A stretch of DNA of 64,000 bases from Roseovarius amoyensis (GTDB taxonomy: Bacteria; Pseudomonadota; Alphaproteobacteria; Rhodobacterales; Rhodobacteraceae), in contig NZ_QITQ01000007.1 in the NCBI RefSeq assembly GCF_003260265.1, positions 62,001-126,000 on the forward strand, written 5' to 3'. Position 1 is the stretch's first letter. Each line of letters begins with the position of its first letter. This document shows, piece after piece, positions 8,560 through 16,672 of this stretch. The notes below the pieces were generated by a model. That model did not search any database, was not told the origin of the DNA, and saw only the letters and a program-made list of their open reading frames with translations. Made by a program: the position numbers and the translations under genes.

Positions 8560-9491
8560 CAGTCGGCCCGCACCTGGTTGATCAGGTTCTGCAGCAGACC
8601 GGGCGTGTTGGCCATCTCGTGATCGGTCTTGGAATACTCGACCATGGATTCGGGGTAGAGCTTCACGTTCTCGATCCCGGCCAGCTCGGACAGGGCGAAC
8701 CAGTCGGTCGCGGCCCAGTGCCCGGTGTTGCAGAAGGAAACGACCTCCTGCCCCGGCGCAAGGTCAAGCACGCGCGCGGTTGCAGAGGCGGTATCGCTGT
8801 CGATGGCCGTTTGGCCGTCGCCGAAAAAGCTTGCATGGCTGACATTCACCGCACCTGGCAGCGTTCCGGGCCGCGCGGCGGCGCCGTGGGCCTTTTTGCC
8901 GTCATAGAAATCGGCCGGGCGTGCATCGATCAGGACTGCCTCGCGCCGGCCCTCCACCACGTCGGCAACCGTCTCGGTATCGGCCAGCCACTGGGTCGAA
9001 AAGGTGATGTCGATGTCCGATGGCGTCGGTTCGGTGACGGCCAGATCGACCGGCAGGTCAGCCGACGACCAGGCGCTCATGCCGCCGTTGAGGATGGCAA
9101 GCTGCGACACGCCCGAGGATTTCAGCGTCCAGTACACCCGCGCGGCGGCGCCGAAATCGGTATCGGTGTTTCCCTGGTGCACCACGACGACGGGCCGATC
9201 CAAGGTCACGCCAAGGCCCTGCAGCAGCGTCTCCAGCTTGTCCTCGGGGATCAGCTGGCCGGGGTTGTCCTTGGGACCGCGGAATTCAGCATAGGGTGCG
9301 GAAACCGCACCGGGAATGTGCCCCTCGTCATAGGCCCCGCCCCGGATGTCCAGAACCAGGGGCGGATTGCTATCCAGTTTCTGGGAAAGCGTGGCGGGAT
9401 CGATCAGCGGACCGAACGTTTCAGCCGCAGATGCGGTAACGCCGAAGGCGCTGCCGACCAGCGCCGCGAATGCGAAAATCTCGAGTTTCAT
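8559..9491 (-). CDS. Exported two-domain rhodanese (sulfurtransferase)
   Basis: 310 residues from ATG 9491, which has AAAGGGGG five bases upstream. A signal peptide (MKLEIFAFAALVGSAFGVTASA) sends it to the periplasm. Two rhodanese domains follow. The N-terminal one, about 25-150, has no cysteine in its active-site loop (HQGNTDTDFG). The C-terminal one, about 160-300, carries the catalytic Cys in FCNTGHWAATDWF. This is the layout of thiosulfate or 3-mercaptopyruvate sulfurtransferases. It is the first gene of an operon with a YeeE/YedE transporter, suggesting periplasmic handling of sulfane sulfur before uptake. Confidence 0.85.
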   Translation of the reverse strand: MKLEIFAFAALVGSAFGVTASAAETFGPLIDPATLSQKLDSNPPLVLDIRGGAYDEGHIPGAVSAPYAEFRGPKDNPGQLIPEDKLETLLQGLGVTLDRPVVVVHQGNTDTDFGAAARVYWTLKSSGVSQLAILNGGMSAWSSADLPVDLAVTEPTPSDIDITFSTQWLADTETVADVVEGRREAVLIDARPADFYDGKKAHGAAARPGTLPGAVNVSHASFFGDGQTAIDSDTASATARVLDLAPGQEVVSFCNTGHWAATDWFALSELAGIENVKLYPESMVEYSKTDHEMANTPGLLQNLINQVRAD

Positions 9492-10241
9492 GCGAACCCC
9501 CTTTGTGCGCGTCTGGGCGACAGGTCGGCCCAATCAACGCTGCGTTCAAGGCGTGCGCCCGCCGCCCCGGCCCCGTTGCGGAGATCGGGAATCCGGTGCG
9601 GCGTGCACAGGGCGAACCGCGTCTTGTTTCTGCCATGGCTGGTGGAAAATTCGACGGACGTCAGGTGCGGCGCGAGAACATCATTCTTATTTTGATCTTT
9701 TACGCACAGCGGCACGCCGTGCCCAGTGCGCCTGCTGCTGCCAGGCCTCCATCAGTGCGATCGCGTGGATCATGAATCCGCCGGCGTAACGCCCGACAAA
9801 ACTGTGTTCGGGCGTGGTCAGGTGGTAACTGACCCAGGCCAGCAACAGCCCCGAACCACTGCAGCATGTCGTGGTGCCCATCATCCGCGCGACGTCATGC
9901 GGCATTATTTGGTGGCACAGTGGCTTGACCGAGATATCTCCACGGCAACAGGCCCGAACAGATACACCAGGTCAGCATCGCGGCGATCAGCAACATATTT
10001 TCATCTTATCCAGTTTACTTTAATTAGTTATTCCAAAGATCGCATTCAGACGGCTCGCGCACCTGCTGCCTTTGGGACATCAACGCCCATTTCATTTTGG
10101 TTGACGGATCGTGTAATGACGGGAAACATCGGCAGGCTCACCGTTCATGATCTGCCAGACAACGATAAACCGCAGTTCATGCGGCTGATCTCATCGGCGT
10201 ATGTTCGGGCCGGTAACGCCGATTTCGAGGGGGGAATGCCA
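9492..10241. other. 750-bp region without a convincing gene
   Basis: A leftward frame at 9687-9905 (72 codons) contains one hydrophobic stretch (HALALMEAW-like) but has no clear ribosome-binding site or recognisable family. It may be a gene remnant. On the plus strand the frame of the downstream regulator stays open from ATG 10117, giving 42 extra residues that match nothing I know. Bases 9990-10035 are AT-rich and could hold the regulator's promoter. Confidence 0.4.
9687..9905 (-). CDS. Doubtful small ORF, possible membrane-protein remnant
   Basis: 72 codons with one hydrophobic patch near residues 16-52 (GLLLAWVSYHLTTP, YAGGFMIHAIALMEAW) and a basic C-terminus (RRAAVRKRSK). It is not overlapped by another plausible gene, and the amino-acid composition is protein-like, but no start signal or relatives are evident. 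Confidence 0.25.
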   Translation of the reverse strand: MPHDVARMMGTTTCCSGSGLLLAWVSYHLTTPEHSFVGRYAGGFMIHAIALMEAWQQQAHWARRAAVRKRSK

Positions 10242-10880
10242 ATGAATGCAGCCGATCAACCCAAACTGACCCAGGACCCCCACAAGGTCCGCGACACCCG
10301 CGAAAAGGTGCTGGAGATCGCGCTGGGACGCGAGGTGCGCGCCTATCGCCAGCAGCAGAACTTTACCGTCGCGGAGCTGGCCACCCGGACTGGTCTTTCC
10401 ATCGGGATGCTGTCCAAGATCGAGAACGGCGTCACATCGCCGTCGCTGACGACGCTGCAGACCCTGGCACATGCGCTGAGCGTGCCTCTGACGGCGTTCT
10501 TCCGCAGCTTTGAGGAAAACCGCGGCGTGATGCATGTAAAGGCAGGCGGCGCCGCCGAGGTCGAACGCTCGGGCACGCGGTCGGGGCATCAATACCATTT
10601 GCTCGGGCATATCGGTTCAAACGCCAGCGGCGTGGTGGTCGAGCCCTACCTGATCGTCCTGACCGAGGAATCGGACACGTTTCCGACCTTCCAGCATGAC
10701 GGGATCGAACTGCTCTATTTCCTCGAGGGCGAGGTCGAATACCGCCATGGTGACCAGCTGTTCCTGATGCAGCCCGGCGACAGCCTGTTTTTCGATGCCG
10801 ACGCGCCGCATGGCCCGGAAAAGCTGAACAAGCTGCCCGCCCGCTATCTGTCTGTGATCTCTTATCCGCAGGCGAGGTGA
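10242..10880 (+). CDS. XRE-family HTH regulator with C-terminal cupin domain
   Basis: 212 residues. The N-terminal HTH occupies about 25-85 (LGREVRAYRQQQNFTVAELA...GLSIGMLSKIENG) and the C-terminal double-stranded beta-helix cupin about 125-205 (FLEGEVEYRHGDQLFLMQPGDSLFFD, in two parts). Such proteins repress or activate catabolic operons in response to a small ligand bound by the cupin. ATG 10242 follows GAGGGGGG at seven-base spacing. ATG 10236 is too close to it. It lies just upstream of, and parallel to, the glutamate-synthase-like operon and probably controls it. Amine or amino-acid ligands are plausible but inferred. Confidence 0.8.
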   Translation: MNAADQPKLTQDPHKVRDTREKVLEIALGREVRAYRQQQNFTVAELATRTGLSIGMLSKIENGVTSPSLTTLQTLAHALSVPLTAFFRSFEENRGVMHVKAGGAAEVERSGTRSGHQYHLLGHIGSNASGVVVEPYLIVLTEESDTFPTFQHDGIELLYFLEGEVEYRHGDQLFLMQPGDSLFFDADAPHGPEKLNKLPARYLSVISYPQAR

Positions 10881-10932
10881 CCGGGTTTCCGCCTTCTTGA
10901 TTTTCTTACAGGTCAAATTTGTTTCTTGCCAG

Positions 10933-10961
10933 TTGAGTGCCGCGCAGTTCGGTGCTACGCT
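10933..10961 (+). promoter_or_regulatory. Candidate sigma-70 promoter of the split glutamate synthase operon
   Basis: TTGAGT at 10933-10938 and TACGCT at 10956-10961 are separated by exactly 17 bases, and the -10 lies 34 bases before the first ATG. Found by eye in the 115-bp gap between regulator and operon. Not tested. Confidence 0.35.
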
Positions 10962-10995
10962 CCGAGTCGACCATCCAAGATCGGAGTGACATCCC

Positions 10996-11889
10996 ATGTG
11001 CGGTATCGTCGGGCTTTTCCTGAAGAACCGGTCGCTCGAACCCAGGCTGGGTGCGATGCTGACCGATATGCTTGTCACCATGACCGACCGCGGTCCCGAC
11101 AGTGCGGGAATCGCGATCTATGGGGCGGATGACGGGCGGGGCAAGATCACCCTGCAATCCCCTGATCCCGATCAGGATTTTGCCGCGCTTGATGCCGAAC
11201 TCGGCCGGGTGCTCGGCTGTGACGTGGACATGCAGGTCAAGGATAGCCATGCCGTCCTCGGCCTGCCGCCCGAACGCCTGTCAGAGGCGCGCGCAAAGCT
11301 GGCCGAGCTGCGCCCCGGCGCCCGGGTGATGAGCGCGGGTGAGGCGATCGAGATCTATAAGGAGGTCGGCCTGCCCAAGGATGTTGCGGCGCGGTTTGAC
11401 CTGCCGGGGATGAGCGGCAGCCACGGCATCGGCCACACCCGTATGGCGACGGAATCGGCCGTCACCACCCTGGGCGCGCACCCTTTTTCGACCGGGGCCG
11501 ACCAGTGTCTGGTGCATAACGGGTCCCTTTCCAACCATAACAGCCTGCGCCGGCAGCTGGCGCGCGACGGCATGACCTTCGAGACCGAGAACGACACCGA
11601 GGTCGCGGCGGCCTATCTCAGCAACAAGCTGCAGAACGGCAGCAACCTGGGCGAGGCGCTCGAAGCCAGCCTGAACGATCTCGACGGGTTCTTTACCTTC
11701 GTCGTCGGCACCAAGTACGGGTTTGGCGTCGTGCGCGACCCGATCGCCTGCAAACCCGCGGTGATGGCCGAGACCGATCAATATGTCGCCTTTGGCTCGG
11801 AATACCGCGCATTGGTGAACCTGCCGGGCATCGACACGGCCCGCGTCTGGGAACCTGAACCCGCAACCGTCTATTTCTGGAACCATTGA
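10996..11889 (+). CDS. Class II glutamine amidotransferase subunit (GlxB/MgsA type)
   Basis: 297 residues starting MCGIVGLF, so Cys2 becomes the N-terminal nucleophile that releases ammonia or an amine from a gamma-glutamyl amide. Further class II landmarks are DRGPDSAG, GIGHTRMATES and LVHNGSLSNH. It is the amidotransferase part of a glutamate-synthase-like enzyme whose other domains are encoded by the next two genes (gaps of 1 and 11 bases). In the N-methylglutamate pathway the equivalent subunit is MgsA, and in rhizobia GlxB. Sequence alone does not separate the two. Confidence 0.85.
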   Translation: MCGIVGLFLKNRSLEPRLGAMLTDMLVTMTDRGPDSAGIAIYGADDGRGKITLQSPDPDQDFAALDAELGRVLGCDVDMQVKDSHAVLGLPPERLSEARAKLAELRPGARVMSAGEAIEIYKEVGLPKDVAARFDLPGMSGSHGIGHTRMATESAVTTLGAHPFSTGADQCLVHNGSLSNHNSLRRQLARDGMTFETENDTEVAAAYLSNKLQNGSNLGEALEASLNDLDGFFTFVVGTKYGFGVVRDPIACKPAVMAETDQYVAFGSEYRALVNLPGIDTARVWEPEPATVYFWNH

Positions 11890-11890
11890 C

Positions 11891-12568
11891 ATGCAGACAT
11901 TCGATCTGGCCGCGCGCGGCCTGCGCGATCTGAACGCCAAGCTGCACGCGCACAACAGCAACCAGACAGCCTGGGAAATCGACAACCCCAAGGGCAGCCA
12001 TGCCATTGCCGTTGGTCTGGATGCCCCGCTCGAGGTCGTGGTGAACGGCTCGACCGGCTATTACTGCGCCGGGATGAACAAGCAGGCGACCGTTGTCGTC
12101 AAAGGCTCTGCCGGGCCCGGCGTGGCAGAAAACATGATGTCGGGCACCGTCATCGTCGAGGGCGACGCCAGCCAGTATGCCGGCGCCACCGGGCGTGGCG
12201 GCCTGCTGGTGATCAAGGGCAACGCGGCGTCGCGCTGCGGCATCTCGATGAAGGGCATCGACATCGTCGTGCACGGCAATATCGGTCACATGTCCGCCTT
12301 CATGGCACAGAGCGGCAACCTTGTGGTGCTGGGCGATGCCGGCGCCGCGCTGGGTGACTCGCTTTACGAGGCGCGGCTGTTCGTGCGTGGCGAGGTCAAA
12401 AGCCTGGGCGCCGACTGCGTCGAAAAGGAAATGCGCCCCGAACACATCGAGATCCTGCGCGACCTGCTGGAACGCGCCGGTGCAGACGCCAGGCCCGAGG
12501 ACTTCAGGCGCTATGGCTCTGCCCGCACCCTGTACAATTTCCACGTCGACAACGTTTCGGCGTACTGA
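11891..12568 (+). CDS. GXGXG-domain subunit of glutamate synthase-like enzyme (GlxC/MgsB type)
   Basis: 225 residues, composed mainly of the right-handed beta-helix found at the C-terminus of glutamate synthase large subunits, with repeated Gly-rich turns (GSTGYYCAGMNKQ, GDASQYAGATGRGGLLVIKG). It is a structural subunit linking the amidotransferase and FMN subunits. It starts one base after the upstream stop codon, which indicates tight coupling. Confidence 0.85.
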   Translation: MQTFDLAARGLRDLNAKLHAHNSNQTAWEIDNPKGSHAIAVGLDAPLEVVVNGSTGYYCAGMNKQATVVVKGSAGPGVAENMMSGTVIVEGDASQYAGATGRGGLLVIKGNAASRCGISMKGIDIVVHGNIGHMSAFMAQSGNLVVLGDAGAALGDSLYEARLFVRGEVKSLGADCVEKEMRPEHIEILRDLLERAGADARPEDFRRYGSARTLYNFHVDNVSAY

Positions 12569-12579
12569 GGAGACATCAG

Positions 12580-13923
12580 ATGAAAGACGCCGCCTCGACC
12601 AACAACATCCCGCGCACAGCGCCCCGCCAGTCGGCGACGTTCAACGAAAGCGTCAACTCGGAAATCAGGCGCGCCGCGGCCACCGGCATCTATGACATTC
12701 GCGGCGGCGGCGCCAAACGGCGGGTTCCGCATTTCGACGACCTGCTCTTTCTCGGCGCGTCGATTTCGCGTTACCCGCTCGAAGGGTACCGGGAAAAATG
12801 CGATACCACCGTCGTTCTGGGCACCCGTTTCGCCAAGAAACCCATCACCATCACGACGCCCGTCACCATCGCCGGGATGAGTTTCGGCTCGCTTTCCGCG
12901 AACGCGAAAGAGGCGCTTGGGCGCGGTGCCACGCTGGCCGGCACCTCGACCACCACCGGCGACGGCGGCATGACCGAAGAGGAACGTGGCCATTCCGAAA
13001 AGCTGGTCTACCAGGTGCTGCCCTCGCGCTATGGCATGAACCCCGACGACCTGCGCCGTGCTGACGCCATCGAGGTGGTGGTCGGCCAGGGGGCCAAGCC
13101 CGGCGGCGGCGGCATGCTGCTGGGGCAGAAGATCACCGAGCGCGTGGCCGAGATGCGCACCCTGCCCGTCGGCATCGACCAGCGGTCCGCCTGCCGTCAC
13201 CCCGACTGGACCGGCCCCGACGACCTGGAAATCAAGCTGCTGGAGCTCCGCGAGATCACCGACTGGGAAAAACCGATCTACGTCAAGATCGGCGGCGCCC
13301 GGCCCTATTACGACACGACGCTTGCGGTCAAGGCAGGCGCCGATGTCGTGGTGCTGGACGGCATGCAGGGCGGGACCGCCGCCACCCAGGAGGTATTCAT
13401 CGAACATATCGGCCAGCCGACCCTGGCCTGCATCCGCCCCGCCGTGCAGGCGCTGCAGGACATGGGCATGCACCGTAAGGTGCAACTGATCGTGTCGGGC
13501 GGCATCCGCACCGGGGCCGATGTGGCCAAGGCGCTGGCGCTGGGCGCGGATGCGGTGTCGATCGGCACCGCGGCGCTGGTGGCCCTGGGCGACAACGACC
13601 CGGCGCTGGAAGAGGAATATCAAAAGCTCGGCACCACCGCCGGCGCCTATGACGACTGGCACGAAGGCCAGGACCCCGCCGGCATCACCACCCAGGACCC
13701 AGATCTGATGAAGCGGCTCGACCCGATCGCGGGTGGGCGGCGGCTGCACAACTACCTGTCGGTCCTGACGCTCGAAACCCAGACCATCGCGCGGGCCTGC
13801 GGCCACAACCACGTGCACAACCTCGAACCCGAGGATCTGTGCGCGCTGACGGTCGAGGCTGCCGCAATGGCCGGTGTGCCGCTGGCGGGCACCGACTGGA
13901 TCCCCGGACGCGGCGGGTACTGA
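12580..13923 (+). CDS. FMN-binding glutamate synthase-like subunit (GlxD/MgsC type)
   Basis: 447 residues with the glutamate synthase FMN (TIM-barrel) domain: ITTPVTIAGMSFGSLS, GQGAKPGGGGMLLG, KIGGARPYYDT, DGMQGGTAATQEV and the phosphate-binding SGGIRTGADVAKALALGADAV (in two parts). It would transfer the released ammonia or methylamine onto 2-oxoglutarate, or generate N-methylglutamate. The third subunit of the split enzyme, 11 bases behind the previous gene. The classical CxxxxC iron-sulfur signature of GltB is not obvious here. Confidence 0.85.
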   Translation: MKDAASTNNIPRTAPRQSATFNESVNSEIRRAAATGIYDIRGGGAKRRVPHFDDLLFLGASISRYPLEGYREKCDTTVVLGTRFAKKPITITTPVTIAGMSFGSLSANAKEALGRGATLAGTSTTTGDGGMTEEERGHSEKLVYQVLPSRYGMNPDDLRRADAIEVVVGQGAKPGGGGMLLGQKITERVAEMRTLPVGIDQRSACRHPDWTGPDDLEIKLLELREITDWEKPIYVKIGGARPYYDTTLAVKAGADVVVLDGMQGGTAATQEVFIEHIGQPTLACIRPAVQALQDMGMHRKVQLIVSGGIRTGADVAKALALGADAVSIGTAALVALGDNDPALEEEYQKLGTTAGAYDDWHEGQDPAGITTQDPDLMKRLDPIAGGRRLHNYLSVLTLETQTIARACGHNHVHNLEPEDLCALTVEAAAMAGVPLAGTDWIPGRGGY

Positions 13924-13958
13924 AAACAATAAAACCAGCAGGGAGAGAAAGTGACGCA

Positions 13959-15299
13959 ATGACCCTGGATATGACAATTCCACCTGGTGAAAGGGCCCAG
14001 GACCTCGCAACATGGGCGGCCGAGCGGGGCGTCAAGTATTTCATGATCTCCTACACGGATCTCTTTGGCGGCCAACGCGCCAAGCTGGTTCCAACGCAGG
14101 CGATTGCCGAGATGCAGGCCGAAGGCGCCGGCTTCGCGGGCTTTGCCACCTGGCTGGACCTGACCCCGGCCCACCCAGACATGCTGGGCGTGCCCGACCC
14201 GCGTTCGGCCATCCAGCTGTCCTGGAAACCAGACGTCGCCTGGGTCCCCGCCAACTGCGTGATGGAGGGCGAGCCCGTCGCGCAGGCGCCGCGCAACGTG
14301 CTGCGGCGGCTGATCGACGAGGCGGCCGAACTCGGCATGCACGTCAAGACCGGCATCGAGGCCGAGTTCTTTCTGCTGACCCCGGACGGCGAAAAGATCG
14401 CGGACGTCTACGATGTCGCGGCCAAGCCCTGCTATGACCAGCAGGCAATCATGCGCCGCTATGACGTGGTGGCCGAAATCTGCGACTACATGCTGCAGCT
14501 CGGCTGGGAGCCTTACCAGAACGACCACGAGGACGCGAACGGCCAGTTCGAGATGAACTGGAGCTTTGACGACGTGCTGATCACCGCCGACAGGCATTCG
14601 TTCTTCAAGTTCATGACCAAGTCGATCGCCGAAAAGCACGGGCTGCGCGCGACCTTCATGCCCAAGCCCATCGAGGGGCTGACCGGCAACGGGTGTCACG
14701 CCCATATCTCGGTCTGGGACAGCGACGGAAAGACCAACGTCTTTGCCGACACATCAAAGGAGCTGGGCCTGTCCGACGAGGGCCGGCACTTCCTCGGCGG
14801 GATCATGAGGCACGGCAGCGCGATGACCGCGATCACCAACCCCACGGTCAATTCCTACAAGCGCATCAACGCGCCGCGCACCACCTCGGGCGCGACTTGG
14901 GCGCCCAACTCGATCACCTGGACGGGCAACAACCGCACCCACATGGTGCGCGTCCCGGGCCCGGGCCGGTTCGAGCTGCGCCTGCCCGACGGGGCCGCCA
15001 ACCCCTATCTGATGCAGGCCGTGATCATCGCGGCAGGTATTGACGGTGTGCGCACCAAGGCCGACCCTGGCAAACGCTGGGATATCGACATGTACAAGGA
15101 CGGCCACAAGGTGAAAGGCGCGCCCAAGCTGCCGCTCAACCTGCTCGACGCGCTGCGCGCCTATGACAAGGACAAGGTGCTCAGGGGGCTGATGGGAAAG
15201 GAATTTTCCGACGCCTTTCTCAAGCTCAAGATGCAGGAGTGGGATTCTTTCGTGTCGCACTTTTCCCGGTGGGAAAAGGAACACACGCTGGACATCTGA
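13959..15299 (+). CDS. Type III glutamine synthetase family ligase (GlnT or gamma-glutamylmethylamide synthetase)
   Basis: 446 residues with the glutamine-synthetase fold: the beta-grasp N-terminus (YFMISYTDLFGGQRAK), the catalytic segments EAEFFLL, NDHEDANGQFEMNW, NGCHAHISVW and the NPTVNSYKR..PR loop, and the RFELRLPDG metal site. ATG 13959 follows GGGAGAG. GlnT makes glutamine, while GmaS ligates methylamine to glutamate. The gene order regulator-GATase-GXGXG-FMN-synthetase is that of methylamine clusters, but the N-methylglutamate dehydrogenase genes (mgdABCD) are absent here, so GlnT remains equally possible. Confidence 0.8.
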   Translation: MTLDMTIPPGERAQDLATWAAERGVKYFMISYTDLFGGQRAKLVPTQAIAEMQAEGAGFAGFATWLDLTPAHPDMLGVPDPRSAIQLSWKPDVAWVPANCVMEGEPVAQAPRNVLRRLIDEAAELGMHVKTGIEAEFFLLTPDGEKIADVYDVAAKPCYDQQAIMRRYDVVAEICDYMLQLGWEPYQNDHEDANGQFEMNWSFDDVLITADRHSFFKFMTKSIAEKHGLRATFMPKPIEGLTGNGCHAHISVWDSDGKTNVFADTSKELGLSDEGRHFLGGIMRHGSAMTAITNPTVNSYKRINAPRTTSGATWAPNSITWTGNNRTHMVRVPGPGRFELRLPDGAANPYLMQAVIIAAGIDGVRTKADPGKRWDIDMYKDGHKVKGAPKLPLNLLDALRAYDKDKVLRGLMGKEFSDAFLKLKMQEWDSFVSHFSRWEKEHTLDI

Positions 15300-15327
15300 C
15301 CGGCTGGACGGACCCGCGACAACGCCA

Positions 15328-15343
15328 GGGGCTGCATCGCCCC
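15328..15343 (+). terminator. Weak hairpin after the synthetase gene
   Basis: GGGGC-(6 nt)-GCCCC lies 29 bases after the stop codon. There is no T-tract, so it could equally be an mRNA-stabilising stem. Confidence 0.25.
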
Positions 15344-15531
15344 CGGGCGCGGATGTGCGCCTTGAACCTGAACCTGCCCATGGTCAGGCCTTGGGCATGG
15401 GCCGCCTGATGAACGGTCGATAGCCCCCTTTCCCCGCTGGACCTTGGCCGACCCGATCGGGCATATGTCAGGGGCATTTCGCCGGGGCGGGTCGTTTCAT
15501 CTCGGGGAAACCACGCATGCGGGGGGTCGGG

Positions 15532-16551
15532 ATGGACAGGGACTGGCTTGACGGGATGCTCGGCGCTGTGCCGCTGCCGCTGATCCTGATCGGCGAGGAT
15601 GACCGCATCCTTGCCGCCAACACCGCCGCCGATGACATCATCGGCGCGGCCCAGGTCGGCCGGCATCACGCCATCGCCCTGCGCCAGCCGGCCCTGCTGT
15701 CGGCCATCGAGACGGCGCTGCGCGACCGCGTCGGCGGGCAGGCGCGTCATGTCATCCTCGGCCCCTCGCACGAGGTGACATATCTTGTCACGGTGACACC
15801 CATGCACGGCAATGGCGGGGTGCTGTGCGCCTTTCAGGACATCACCGAACGAGAGCTCGTCACCCGCTTTCGCCGCGATTTCGTCGCCAATGTCACGCAT
15901 GAGCTGCGCACGCCGCTCACCACGCTGATCGGTTTTATCGAGACCCTCAAGGGCGCGGCCCGGGATGACCCCGCCGCGCGCGACCGTTTTCTGACCATCA
16001 TGGAGCAGGAGGCCGGGCGGATGAACCGGCTGGTGGACAACCTGCTGTCGCTTTCGCGGGTCGAGGCCCAGGAACGCCAGCGCCCGGCCGCATCGGTGGA
16101 CGTGTCGGCGCTGATCAATGCGGTCACGGCCACCCTCGCCCCGGTCGCACAGGAGGCTGATGTCGTGATCGAGGTCACCGGCGGCGATACCACCCTGCCC
16201 GTCCCGGGCGATGCCGACCAGTTGACGCAGGTGTTCCAGAACCTGATCGAGAACGCGATCAAGTACGGGGCTTCGGGCGGCAAGGTAACGGTGGTGATCC
16301 ATCCCCCCGGCGACGACGCCCGCATCCGCATCGACGTGATCGACCGGGGCGAAGGGATCGGCGCGCGCCACCTGCCGCGTCTGACCGAACGGTTCTACCG
16401 CGTCGATGACCACCGTTCGCGCGAAAAGGGCGGCACCGGGCTGGGGCTGGCCATCGTCAAGCACATCCTCAACCGTCACCGCGGCCGGCTGGAAATGACC
16501 AGCGAGCGCGGCAAGGGGTCCTGTTTTTCGGTTTTTCTGCCTAGGGCCTGA
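15532..16551 (+). CDS. phoR: Phosphate-regulon sensor histidine kinase PhoR, apparently soluble
   Basis: 339 residues from ATG 15532 (GGGGGG at five-base spacing; ATG 15517 is an in-frame alternative). A PAS-like domain at about 10-105 is followed by HisKA with His123 in VTHELRTPLTTL, then HATPase with the N box NLIENAIKYG, G1 DRGEGIG and G2 GGTGLGLAIVK. It phosphorylates PhoB when phosphate is low. Unlike enteric PhoR, I see no N-terminal membrane helices. It lies directly upstream of pstSCAB-phoU-phoB, with the Pho box in the intervening gap. Confidence 0.9.
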   Translation: MDRDWLDGMLGAVPLPLILIGEDDRILAANTAADDIIGAAQVGRHHAIALRQPALLSAIETALRDRVGGQARHVILGPSHEVTYLVTVTPMHGNGGVLCAFQDITERELVTRFRRDFVANVTHELRTPLTTLIGFIETLKGAARDDPAARDRFLTIMEQEAGRMNRLVDNLLSLSRVEAQERQRPAASVDVSALINAVTATLAPVAQEADVVIEVTGGDTTLPVPGDADQLTQVFQNLIENAIKYGASGGKVTVVIHPPGDDARIRIDVIDRGEGIGARHLPRLTERFYRVDDHRSREKGGTGLGLAIVKHILNRHRGRLEMTSERGKGSCFSVFLPRA

Positions 16552-16564
16552 ACTTTCCGGGTCG

Positions 16565-16593
16565 ATGTCATCAAACCGTTACACACCTGTCAC
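16565..16593 (+). promoter_or_regulatory. Pho box: three PhoB half-sites in direct repeat
   Basis: ATGTCAT (16565), CCGTTAC (16576) and CTGTCAC (16587) are spaced exactly 11 bp apart with four-base spacers. This is the PhoB pattern CTGTCAT-N4 repeated on one helix face. It lies 80 bp before pstS ATG, where a PhoB-activated promoter lacking a good -35 would be expected. Confidence 0.8.
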
Positions 16594-16672
16594 AAAAGCA
16601 TAGCCGCGCGAGCCTAGTTCGGCGCCGAGGCCATTCTTGCGATGGCCTGCTGCAAAGTAACAGGAGAAGTCC

